Notes under the pieces: generated by a model
The model's input: only the letters and a program-made list of their open reading frames with translations
Told to the model about the DNA's origin: nothing
The model's database searches: none
Made by a program: the position numbers and the translations under genes
Source: Ahniella affigens
GTDB taxonomy: Bacteria > Pseudomonadota > Gammaproteobacteria > Xanthomonadales > Ahniellaceae
Direction of reading: 5' to 3'
Assembly (NCBI RefSeq): GCF_003015185.1
Contig: NZ_CP027860.1
Location: 1,984,001 to 2,048,000 of the forward strand
Length of the DNA: 64,000 nucleotides
Part shown: positions 53,992 to 63,220 of the stretch, in pieces
Numbering within the stretch: the first letter of the stretch is position 1
Layout of the letters: every line of letters begins with the position of its first letter

Positions 53992-56900
53992 TTAACGTCG
54001 GATCAGCTTCAAGCGCGCGCCCAGTTTGGATGCCTGTTGTTTCCGCTGGTCATCGAAGTAGGTTTCGCGAATCGTCCCGAGCTTTTCAGTCAAACTGCTG
54101 AGGTGGTCGTCGGGTTGGTCGGCCAGCCAGGTCAATAGCGGCATCAGCTGTGCATTCAACATGCCGATGCTCGCATCACTGAATGCAGCACCGCGATATT
54201 CGAACTCGCCGAACGCATGATCATCGGCTTCGTTCAGCGTGAACAGCAGATCGAACTTCGCATCCCGACGCGTCACATCAACCTGCCGCTCTGCGACATT
54301 GCGAGCCGTACTGGCGTCGATCCGTCGGTAGACGTAACGGACGCGATACAATGGCTCGTCCTGAGTCTGGTCGGTGCGGCGAAGGTCCGACTGCAAGGCC
54401 TCGCACGGGTAGTCTTTGTGCTCGAAGGCCTCCATGCATGCGCGTCGCGTTGCGTGCAGAAGTTGCGTTCCGGTTTTGACTTGTTGACCCACCAGACGGA
54501 TCGGCAGCGTGTTCAGCAGGAGCCCGATGCACGGCTCGAGATTGGGTACACGCCGTGTGCTGATGGGCGTACCAATCGCGAAGTCGGTCTGTCCGCTCAG
54601 GTTGGCCAGAAGCTGGTGCAGCGTTGCGAAACCGAGCATGAACATCGACAGGTCAGACGCACGAGTGCGGGCGCGCAGTCGGGTGAGCAGGTCACCATCG
54701 ATTTTGAACGACTGCCATCCGTCATGGTTCTGTTTCGTGTCGCGCCATTCAAGGCGCGGGAGTTCGTGCAGATGCTGCAGCCAGAACTCGCGTTGGCGGG
54801 TCGCTTCGGCGCTCCGCAGGAAGTCTGCTTCCCAGAGCACAGCGTCTGTGAAATGAAGTGGCAGTGCCTTGGCCACAAGATCTGCTTCCGAGTACAGGCG
54901 ATTGAGATCATCGACCAGAATCTCCATCGACAAGTAGTCGGCAATGATGTGGTGGATGCTGAGCATCAGAATGCGGCGGTTCGGTTCGATGGTCAGTAGG
55001 CAGGCTCGCAGCAGCGGGCCCTTGAACAAGTCGAAAGGTCGGATTGCAGCGTCGGTCAACCACTCTCGGGCTTTCGCCTCCGCTTGAGTGCGGTCCAGCG
55101 CCGAGAAGTCGACGACGTCGAACGCCACGCGTTGCACGTGATCGACGCGTTGCCACACCGCGCCATCCCGGTACTCGAAGCGGGTCCGTAACGCTTCGTG
55201 CCGATCAACCAACGCTTGCAGCGCGTTGCGCAGGCGACCAGTGTCCAAGTCGCCATCGAGGTGCATGGCCGAGGAGATGTTGTAGGCGGTCGCAGTCGCA
55301 TCGAGTTGTTGATGCGCGAACAACTGCTGCTGGGCGAGGCTGAGGGGATACCAGGCATGATCAACACCGGCGGGGTGTTGCGCCAGCCAATCGGCGCGTA
55401 AACGCTCAAACGCATCGACGACGGGCACACCTGGTTCCGGCTGGCTGCCCGAAACGATGCTGCCTAGTGCGCTCAGAACCGGATGCTCAAACACGTCCCG
55501 GATGCTGAGCTCAATGCCATGGTCGATTCGCAAGCGAGAGGCCAGTTGCATTGCGACCAGCGAATTGCCGCCCAAGTCGAAAAAGCTGTCGTGCCGCCCA
55601 ACTTGGTCGATCTTCAGCAATTGGCACCAAAGCGTCGCCAGCAGGCGCTCGGTGTCGGTGACCGGCGCCTCAAACGCTTGCGACGGACGCTGCATGTCGG
55701 GCTTCGGTAGCGCCTTGCGATCGACTTTGCCGTTTGCCGAGAGTGGCAAAGCGTCGAGGCCAACAAAGACTCGGGGCACCATATAGGCAGGGAGTCGCGC
55801 CGCCAGATACGCCGCCAATTCCTCGGCGGTCAGTGTGGCCTTCGGTGTCGCATTGGGTTCCCAGGTGCGCCATTGCTCGGCATCGATCGCGCCAGCGATG
55901 AATCCGTGCAGAAATTCGCGTTCGCCAATAACAGTGAGCGCGCTGGCCGCTGGGTCCTGAATGGCACCTACCGGGCAAACGCCGACGTCCAGCCGCCAGC
56001 AGCGCTCCATCAGCGCCTGCGATCGTTGTCCGACTGCCGCGAATTGTCGGTCTGATGGCTCGCCAACCATCAATACAGCGAAGCCTGCGTGACGATAGAT
56101 GCTTGAATTCGCGTCATTGAACAAGGCCGCGCCATCCAGCGCGATCGGCTCCGGCGACAGCGCGTGTTTGCCCGGCCAATAGCGGTACCAGCCTGAAGGC
56201 AACGCTTGGCCGGGCTGAACGTGCAGCAGTGTGTCGGTCTGGTCGACCTGTGCCATGGCCAGAACGGCCGCGATTTGGTCGAGGCTGCAACCACGGTCAG
56301 CGAAGCGTCGGAAACTCTGGCGCTGCAGGAGGTGATCTGCGGGCTCCAGTGATTTGGGCGGCGGCAATGCAATGAGATCGGTCGGTTCGATTGGCGATGC
56401 CGACGACGATGCAATGGGGGCGACGTCGGCGACGCCGAGCACAATCGAGCCCAACTGCAAGGCCCGCGGGGGCAGGGCGGCGGCGTGGATTCGCTCGGTC
56501 GACCATCGGACCGACAACACCACGCCGTGCGCTTGCGCCGCGTCTTGCACGACCGCAGCGAGATAGCCTGCCTCCAGGAGACAGAATCGCCGGGATTCGT
56601 CCTGGCCATAAAGTGGTTCGATCGCATCGAGATCGGCAATCAGGCGCAGTGTCAGCGAATCTGGTGCGCGCGCATCCGTGCCAAGGTCATCGTCCAGTTG
56701 AATCAGGCGATGTTCCATGGGGTGGTAGTAGTGCGTTCCGGCGTTGAGTGCATAGGTGCTACTGAGTGATGGCGGCACGCTCACGTAGACTTGCACGGGG
56801 TAAAGGCTTGCGGCCGACGCGTAGCGGTACTTCGGTAGCGGCTGGTCGTCCATGCGGTGCGCGCGGAGCCCTTGCATCAGCATGTCCAGCGCCGGCGTCG

Positions 56901-59900
56901 TGATCGTAATCCGCGGGTGACCATCGCCAAACCGGCGGATACCGCGTTGCTCCAGTTTGAACAACGTTCGTTCATTCGGATCCTGGATCCGACCGCCGCC
57001 GTCGTTGCCAGCAACCTGCTGTTTGGCGACGACATAAGCGACCAGTGTTTTGCTGTCCTGGTGGTCGCCAATCGCGTTCACCGCTGCCTGGGCAATGTCG
57101 GGGTGACTTTGCAACGACGTTTCGATATCGCCGAGTTCGATGCGATAGCCCTGAACCTTGACTTGCGCGTCTTCGCGGCCCAGGAACTCAATATTGCCGT
57201 CGGGCAAGTAGCGGCCCAAGTCGCCCGTTCGATACAGCATGGCGCCATCGCTACCAGGCACAAAGCTCAACGCGGTTCGCACCGGATCACGCCAGTAGCC
57301 TTTGGCCAGTCCGATTCCACCAATGTACAGTGGCCCCGTGACTCCTTCTGGTCGCGGCTGCATCGCGCTGTCCAACACATGGAAGGACTGGTTGCCCAAA
57401 GGCCGACCGTACGGCACGCTGCGCCAACCGGAGGTCGCTTCGGTCACCGGGTAGTAGATGGACCAGATGGACGCTTCGGTCGCGCCGCCCAGGCTGTAGA
57501 CGGCGGCATCATCGGCCAGTGCCCGAATGCGATCAGGGAGTGACACTGGAATCCAGTCGCCACTCATCATCACGACGCGAATGGGGCCAAGACCCGGTTC
57601 AGGCAACCGCTCGCAGTGATCGACGAGCAACTGCATCAACGCGGGGACGGTGTTCCAGACCGTGACCTGGAAGCGGTCAACGCATTCCCACCAGTGCGCG
57701 GCGTTGTCATGGCGACCATACTCCGGCAGCACAATGGTTCCGCCCACCGCCAGAATGCCGAAGATGTCGTAGACCGAGAGATCGAAACTCAGCGACGACA
57801 GTGCCAACACAGAGTCGCCAGCCCGAACGCCAAAGCGGTCGTTGATGTCCAGGACCGTATTGACGGCGCCGCGGTGGCCAATCACCACGCCTTTGGGTTT
57901 GCCCGTTGATCCAGACGTGAAGATGACGTAGGCAATGTCATCAGGCGTGACGTGGGCAGAGGGCGTTCCCGCTGGGAGCGCATCCAGCACGTTGGGGTCA
58001 AGGCTCAGGCAATGCAAGCCGTCCAGCGCAAATGCCGTGTCCGGTTGCACGAGGGCAATGCGCGCCCCACCTTCGGCAATGACTTGCGCCTTGCGCTGGT
58101 CGGGCAGATCGGCATCGACGGGCATGTAGGCCGCGCCGGCCTTGATCACTGCGAGCACCGCAACAATTTGCTCCCAGCCCTTGTGCATCAGGACCGCAAT
58201 CAGGTCTCCCTTACCAGCGCCGGCGCGTATCAGCGCGCAGGCCAGCGCGTCGCTCCAGCGGTCCAGCGTGTGATAGTCCACCGCAAAGGTTGGCGTCTGC
58301 ACCGCGACATCGTTTGGTCGAAGCTGTGCCTGGTGCACCATGAGCGTGTGGAGACATTCGCTGCTCTTTAGGAACGGCACATCATTGATCCGAGCGCGTC
58401 GCTCAATCTGGTGCGGGGGCGTGAGATTGTGCGGCACCTGCCAGCTATCGGAATGCTCGGCCAGCTGGACCAGCCGGGCCGAATACGCCGCAAACATGTC
58501 GTCGAGCATGCCATCTGGAAACACGGCGTCCAGCGCGTCCCAGACCAGGGTCAAGCCGCCGTTTTGCTCGGCAACCTGGTGGTCCAGCCAGACTTGTGAT
58601 GTCTGCGAGGCGCTATAGCCTTCCTGGGCGTCTTCAGCAGCCGCTGATTCATGGCCCTGACCGGGCGTTTCGAGGCCCAGAATGCTGGTGAACACCACGG
58701 GCATGGCTGCGCCATGACTGCCTCCACGCGCGCGTGCGAGCTCGCGGATCATGTCCACACCGGAGAACAACTTATGCTCCAGGTCATGCCAGAGCCGCTG
58801 CTGCAGCGCTTTCGCGCGGCTGGCAAAAGGTTGCTCGGGAACGTATTCGCAAGCGAGCAGCAGCGATGACGTGAAATCGCCGACCAAGGACTCGACGTCC
58901 CGATGCAACGGCAAGCGATTGAACAACGTGAGGTTGAGGGCAAATCGCGGGTCCTTGCTCCAGGTGCCCAGTACTTCTGAGAACGCCGTCAACACGAAGC
59001 CAGTAGGCGATACTTGCAGGCTCTGCGCCCGCTGTTTCAGAACCTGCCAATGGGCGGCCGAAATCGTTTGGCGGCGGCGCGAGAATTGTTGCTGTTCGAG
59101 TCGTGCGGGATCGCGGGCCAGGGGCAAATCGGGGCGGCTGGGAAACGTCGGCAGGCGGTCCAACCAGTAGCGCTTGGCGCGTTCGAATCGAGGCGAGGCG
59201 AGCAGCGCCTGCTCGGCCAGGACGTAATCGCGGAAGCTGATCGCAATCGGCGCCAGACTGGATTCGGGTTGGCGGTAAAGCTGGCCAAGCTCGGCAAACA
59301 GAATGTGGTTGCTGACCACGTCGGAGATCAGCATGTCGATGCAGAAGTGCACACGCCAGTGCGTGTCGTCGATCTGGCTGAAGCGCAGATCAAACAGTGG
59401 TCCCACGTCGGCAGGGAGAATCTGGCTCTTCATCTCCTGGCGCAAATTCAGCAAAACGGACTCCGCATCCGGATTGTTGCGAAGGTCGTAACGTCTGGGC
59501 TGATAGAGCGGTAGGGAGGGCAGGATGCGCTGCGAGCCATCAATGGCAAACACCGCGCGCAGCATGCCATGACGCGACACCAGCTGATTCCAAGCGTGGC
59601 CAAACCGCGCTGGATCCAGATCGACGATGTCAATCTCCAAATAGTTCTGTGTCGCGATATTGCCGAGTTCGAAACTGCCGCTCCGACCGAGCCAATACGC
59701 TTGTTGAATACTGGTGAGTGGGAATGGGGCATCAGCACTCGCGGGATCGGATTGCACCACGATGTCCGTGACCGTTTCCTGGGTAACGGCCGAGTCGCGA
59801 CGTCGCGCGATGTCGTCAACCAGTGCCCCGAGCGTTGGCCGCCTGAACAGATCCGGCAATGCGAGCGTCACATTAAGCGCTCGCTCGACTCGGTCAAGCA

Positions 59901-62900
59901 GTTGCACCGCCAGCAGTGAGTGGCCGCCGCAGCGAAAGAAGTCCTGGTCCATATAGGCGGTTGCCAGGCCCAGCACGGATCGCCAGATCTCGGCGACCTG
60001 ACACGCCAGCTCGCCGTCGGGAACAATCGATGCCTCGGATTGAGCGTTGTGTGCCTGTGCCGTGGCGAGTGCCGCAAGCGCCTTTCGGTCGATCTTGCCA
60101 TTCATGGTCAGCGGGAACGCGTCCACCCTGTGCATCTCGCCGGGCACCATGTAGGGCGGCAGGTACAGACCGGCAAACCGTCGGAGTGCGTCCACATCCA
60201 ATGGTTCGGCGCTCGGTCGCACAAATGCCACCAACTGTGCCGATCCCTGGGTATCACGGCGCGTCACCACCACCGCTGATGCGATTGCCGGGAATTGCCC
60301 GAGGACGCTCTCGATCTCGCCGAGCTCAATGCGATAGCCGCGCACTTTGACTTGGTGGTCGAGTCTGCCCAAGAAGCTCAGCCGGCCATCGCCGAGCCAG
60401 CGGACCAGATCGCCGGTTCGATACAAGCGGGCGCCGGAGGCACCGGCATACGGGTCGGGCAAAAACGCCGCTGCGGTCTGCGCTGGATTGTTGCAATAGC
60501 CACGAGCGAGTCCATCACCACCAATACAGAGCTCACCCGGCACACCGATTGGCACAGGATGGCCGAGATCATTGAGGACGTGTAGCGTGGTATTGGCCAA
60601 CGGCACGCCCAACGGCGCGTTACTCACATCGCGAATGCTGGCGTCGCTGAGTTCGACTGCGGCCGACCAGATGGTCGTCTCAGTAGGACCATAAACGTTC
60701 ATCAAGCGGACGCCGGCCGCCAGCAGTTGCAAAGCGAGTTCCTGAGGGAGTGCTTCGCCGCCGCAGAGTCCGAGCAGCGGCAGAGCCGAACCGGCCGCTG
60801 CCTGGAGCACCATGCGCCAGGTCGACGGGGTTGCCTGCAGCACACTGACCTTTTCTGCTCGGGACGTGGCGAGCAGCTTTCGGCCGTCAGCGACTTCCTC
60901 ACGGGTCGCTACCACAACGCGAGCACCGCAGAGCAGCGGCAGATAGAGCTCCAACGCCGCGATATCGAACGAAATGGTTGTGACCGCCAGCAGCGTATCG
61001 TCCTCGGACAGGCCGGTCTTGTCCTGCATGCTGACCAGGAAATTGCAGAGGCCTTGATGGCGAACGGCGACGCCTTTGGGTCGCCCGGTGGATCCCGAGG
61101 TGTAGATGATATAGGCGACTTGCTCAGGGTGCAGCGCGGGCCAGCGAGTGGCCCGACTCACTGGCGCCGACGCGATGGCATTGATTGGCAGCGTGGTAAT
61201 CGCCTCAGGCAACGCGACCTGCTGTTCGTCGCAGATCGCAATCCGCGCGCCACAGTCGGCCAGCATGTAGGCAATGCGTTCGGCCCCGTACTCTGGATCG
61301 AGCGGGACATAGCAGGCACCGCTGCGCAACACCGCGAGCAAGGCGATCACCATGTCAATGCCGCGACCCAGGCACACCGCCACCGGTTGTTCGGGTTGCA
61401 CGCCCAGTTCCAAAAGGTGCGCGGCAAGTCGGTGCACGCGATCCTGAACCTCGGCATACGTCAAAGTTGTTTGTGCGCACGTCAAAGCGGGGCGCGTGGC
61501 ATGCTTGACCGCCGCGACGTCGAACCAGTCGGGCAGAAGGGGCGCCTCGATGCGTCGTCGCGTGTCGTTCGTGTGGGCCAGCTGCGCGCGCTCGGGCGGC
61601 GACAGCCAGGTCAGCTCCGACAGCGGGCGCGTGGGCGCAAACGCCATCTGTTCAAGCATGGACAGGTAGTGCGCTACCAAGCGTTCAGCCGTTGCTTGAT
61701 CGAACAGGTCGGTGCGGTACCGCAGCGATCCCAACATGCCTCCTGCCTTGGTTTCGGCGAGTGCCAGCAGTAGATCGAACTGCGAAGTAGACTGAATCTG
61801 TTCCAGGTACGTCGCTTGTAGAGCCGTGTCTTCCTCGCGTGCGGCGGCCGTGTTCTGCAGCATGAACTTGACCTGATACAACGGCGTGCGACTCAGATCG
61901 CGCGCCATGTTCAGGCGTTCAACCAACTGGTTGAACGGCAGGTCCTGATTGGCAAATGCCTGAAGGCAAGTGCCCCGCGTCTGTACCAGCAGATCGTGAT
62001 AGGTGGTGCTCTGATCCACGCGAAAGCGCAAGGCCAGCTGATTGACCAGAAAGCCGATCAGCGATTCGGTTTCGGCATAGTTGCGATTGGCGACATCGGT
62101 CCCGACCACCAAGTCGCCCTGGCCCGACCATCGATGCAACAAGGCGACGTAGCACGACAGCGTCACCATGAAGAGACTGGCATTGGCCTCTCTCGCGATT
62201 CGCTTCAACGGCTGCAGCAGGTCGTCAGAGATCCGGAACTGCAATTCGTGCCCGGCAAATGTCTGCGTAGCCGGGCGCGGCCGATCGGTCGGCAGTTCGA
62301 TCAGATCGGGGGCGCCTCGCAACTGGTCCTGCCAGTAGTCCAACTGTTTCGCGAGGCGTGCGCCTTGCAGCTCCTGTTGTTGCCACACGGCGTAGTCGAG
62401 ATACTGCACGGACGGCGGCGGGACGGGCGGGGCTCCCTGCAAGATCGCGCCGTAGTTGTCCCAAAGCTCATCGAGGATCAAGGTCATCGACCATGCATCC
62501 GACACAATGTGATGCATCGCGAGCAGCAGAATGTGATGTTCTGACGCGAGCTGCAACAGGGTTGCCGAGAAGAGTCCGCCCTGCTCAAGATCGAATCGTT
62601 GTTTAGCATGCTCGACGATCAGCTGATCCTGTCGCGCGCGCTGTTCGGGCTCCGGTAACGAGCTCAGGTCGAGCTGCTGGAGCGTTGGAACGATGCTGCC
62701 GTCGGTTCGGCGCGTGGGTTCGCCCGCATTGAGCACATAGCGCGTGCGCAGAATCTCGTGGCGGGCGACCAGGCGATCCACGGCGCTGGCCAACGCTTGC
62801 TGATCGAGCGGGCCACGAAGCAAGAGGCCGGCATGCAGATTGAAAGCGGCGCCCGTATCGGAGAAGCGATCCAGGAACCATAGGCGCTGCTCAGCCGATG

Positions 62901-63054
62901 ACAAGGGAAAGTGCTCGCGATCTCGCGCCACGGGCAAGATGGCCGGTGCGACCTCGACAGGCTGCTGGGTGGCAGCACGTTGCTTCAGAATTCTCTCCAG
63001 CGCAGCGCGCTTTTCAGGGGAGAGTTTGGCAATTTGGTCCGACAAGGTACTCAT
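53992..63054 (-). CDS. Bimodular NRPS: C-A(Gly)-T-Cy-A(Cys)-Ox-T-C
   Basis: 3,020 aa. C1 ~50-500 (HHIVSD ~180). A1 ~525-990; binding-pocket residues read by eye are D-I-L-Q-L-G-V-I-W-K, one change from the known Gly code. T1 GGHSL ~1043. Cy ~1110-1540, with DMLISDVVS (D-x4-D-x2-S, ~1238-1246) and the AYWLGR start, so it cyclises. A2 ~1590-2450, pocket D-L-Y-N-M-S-L-I-W-K, one change from the Cys code. Between A8 (~1970) and A10 (NGKVDRKAL ~2440) sits a SagB/nitroreductase-like oxidase (~2020-2395). T2 GGNSL ~2495. C3 ~2530-3015 (HHIIAD ~2703). No thioesterase. Expected: an upstream acyl chain is joined to Gly, then to a Cys-derived thiazoline that is oxidised to a thiazole. The final C may load a partner in trans. 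Confidence 0.92.
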   Translation of the reverse strand: MSTLSDQIAKLSPEKRAALERILKQRAATQQPVEVAPAILPVARDREHFPLSSAEQRLWFLDRFSDTGAAFNLHAGLLLRGPLDQQALASAVDRLVARHEILRTRYVLNAGEPTRRTDGSIVPTLQQLDLSSLPEPEQRARQDQLIVEHAKQRFDLEQGGLFSATLLQLASEHHILLLAMHHIVSDAWSMTLILDELWDNYGAILQGAPPVPPPSVQYLDYAVWQQQELQGARLAKQLDYWQDQLRGAPDLIELPTDRPRPATQTFAGHELQFRISDDLLQPLKRIAREANASLFMVTLSCYVALLHRWSGQGDLVVGTDVANRNYAETESLIGFLVNQLALRFRVDQSTTYHDLLVQTRGTCLQAFANQDLPFNQLVERLNMARDLSRTPLYQVKFMLQNTAAAREEDTALQATYLEQIQSTSQFDLLLALAETKAGGMLGSLRYRTDLFDQATAERLVAHYLSMLEQMAFAPTRPLSELTWLSPPERAQLAHTNDTRRRIEAPLLPDWFDVAAVKHATRPALTCAQTTLTYAEVQDRVHRLAAHLLELGVQPEQPVAVCLGRGIDMVIALLAVLRSGACYVPLDPEYGAERIAYMLADCGARIAICDEQQVALPEAITTLPINAIASAPVSRATRWPALHPEQVAYIIYTSGSTGRPKGVAVRHQGLCNFLVSMQDKTGLSEDDTLLAVTTISFDIAALELYLPLLCGARVVVATREEVADGRKLLATSRAEKVSVLQATPSTWRMVLQAAAGSALPLLGLCGGEALPQELALQLLAAGVRLMNVYGPTETTIWSAAVELSDASIRDVSNAPLGVPLANTTLHVLNDLGHPVPIGVPGELCIGGDGLARGYCNNPAQTAAAFLPDPYAGASGARLYRTGDLVRWLGDGRLSFLGRLDHQVKVRGYRIELGEIESVLGQFPAIASAVVVTRRDTQGSAQLVAFVRPSAEPLDVDALRRFAGLYLPPYMVPGEMHRVDAFPLTMNGKIDRKALAALATAQAHNAQSEASIVPDGELACQVAEIWRSVLGLATAYMDQDFFRCGGHSLLAVQLLDRVERALNVTLALPDLFRRPTLGALVDDIARRRDSAVTQETVTDIVVQSDPASADAPFPLTSIQQAYWLGRSGSFELGNIATQNYLEIDIVDLDPARFGHAWNQLVSRHGMLRAVFAIDGSQRILPSLPLYQPRRYDLRNNPDAESVLLNLRQEMKSQILPADVGPLFDLRFSQIDDTHWRVHFCIDMLISDVVSNHILFAELGQLYRQPESSLAPIAISFRDYVLAEQALLASPRFERAKRYWLDRLPTFPSRPDLPLARDPARLEQQQFSRRRQTISAAHWQVLKQRAQSLQVSPTGFVLTAFSEVLGTWSKDPRFALNLTLFNRLPLHRDVESLVGDFTSSLLLACEYVPEQPFASRAKALQQRLWHDLEHKLFSGVDMIRELARARGGSHGAAMPVVFTSILGLETPGQGHESAAAEDAQEGYSASQTSQVWLDHQVAEQNGGLTLVWDALDAVFPDGMLDDMFAAYSARLVQLAEHSDSWQVPHNLTPPHQIERRARINDVPFLKSSECLHTLMVHQAQLRPNDVAVQTPTFAVDYHTLDRWSDALACALIRAGAGKGDLIAVLMHKGWEQIVAVLAVIKAGAAYMPVDADLPDQRKAQVIAEGGARIALVQPDTAFALDGLHCLSLDPNVLDALPAGTPSAHVTPDDIAYVIFTSGSTGKPKGVVIGHRGAVNTVLDINDRFGVRAGDSVLALSSLSFDLSVYDIFGILAVGGTIVLPEYGRHDNAAHWWECVDRFQVTVWNTVPALMQLLVDHCERLPEPGLGPIRVVMMSGDWIPVSLPDRIRALADDAAVYSLGGATEASIWSIYYPVTEATSGWRSVPYGRPLGNQSFHVLDSAMQPRPEGVTGPLYIGGIGLAKGYWRDPVRTALSFVPGSDGAMLYRTGDLGRYLPDGNIEFLGREDAQVKVQGYRIELGDIETSLQSHPDIAQAAVNAIGDHQDSKTLVAYVVAKQQVAGNDGGGRIQDPNERTLFKLEQRGIRRFGDGHPRITITTPALDMLMQGLRAHRMDDQPLPKYRYASAASLYPVQVYVSVPPSLSSTYALNAGTHYYHPMEHRLIQLDDDLGTDARAPDSLTLRLIADLDAIEPLYGQDESRRFCLLEAGYLAAVVQDAAQAHGVVLSVRWSTERIHAAALPPRALQLGSIVLGVADVAPIASSSASPIEPTDLIALPPPKSLEPADHLLQRQSFRRFADRGCSLDQIAAVLAMAQVDQTDTLLHVQPGQALPSGWYRYWPGKHALSPEPIALDGAALFNDANSSIYRHAGFAVLMVGEPSDRQFAAVGQRSQALMERCWRLDVGVCPVGAIQDPAASALTVIGEREFLHGFIAGAIDAEQWRTWEPNATPKATLTAEELAAYLAARLPAYMVPRVFVGLDALPLSANGKVDRKALPKPDMQRPSQAFEAPVTDTERLLATLWCQLLKIDQVGRHDSFFDLGGNSLVAMQLASRLRIDHGIELSIRDVFEHPVLSALGSIVSGSQPEPGVPVVDAFERLRADWLAQHPAGVDHAWYPLSLAQQQLFAHQQLDATATAYNISSAMHLDGDLDTGRLRNALQALVDRHEALRTRFEYRDGAVWQRVDHVQRVAFDVVDFSALDRTQAEAKAREWLTDAAIRPFDLFKGPLLRACLLTIEPNRRILMLSIHHIIADYLSMEILVDDLNRLYSEADLVAKALPLHFTDAVLWEADFLRSAEATRQREFWLQHLHELPRLEWRDTKQNHDGWQSFKIDGDLLTRLRARTRASDLSMFMLGFATLHQLLANLSGQTDFAIGTPISTRRVPNLEPCIGLLLNTLPIRLVGQQVKTGTQLLHATRRACMEAFEHKDYPCEALQSDLRRTDQTQDEPLYRVRYVYRRIDASTARNVAERQVDVTRRDAKFDLLFTLNEADDHAFGEFEYRGAAFSDASIGMLNAQLMPLLTWLADQPDDHLSSLTEKLGTIRETYFDDQRKQQASKLGARLKLIRR

Positions 63055-63220
63055 GGGGTGTTCCTGATAGTTCGTGGCACGCTTGGCCCGCGACTGCCGA
63101 GAGGCAGGCGGGGCGATTCAGCGCGCCAGTGTTCAATGCGACATTTGCCACGATGATTCATGGGCGCCCGGGCACTGGGCGTTTGTGCGGACCAACTGCA
63201 ACAGTTGAGGCCCGCGCTGG
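63055..63220. other. PKS-NRPS intergenic gap
   Basis: 166 bases between the PKS stop and the NRPS start. AGGAAC lies upstream of the NRPS ATG. No terminator is seen, so the two genes are probably one transcript. Confidence 0.4.

Noticed and set aside
54217-54999. + strand open frame of 260 aa
   Set aside because: Antisense to the terminal C domain of the NRPS.
60727-61773. Long + strand open frame (348 aa) inside the NRPS
   Set aside because: Antisense to the first A domain of the NRPS; Arg/Gly-rich low-complexity sequence, no family, caused by GC-rich codon use.
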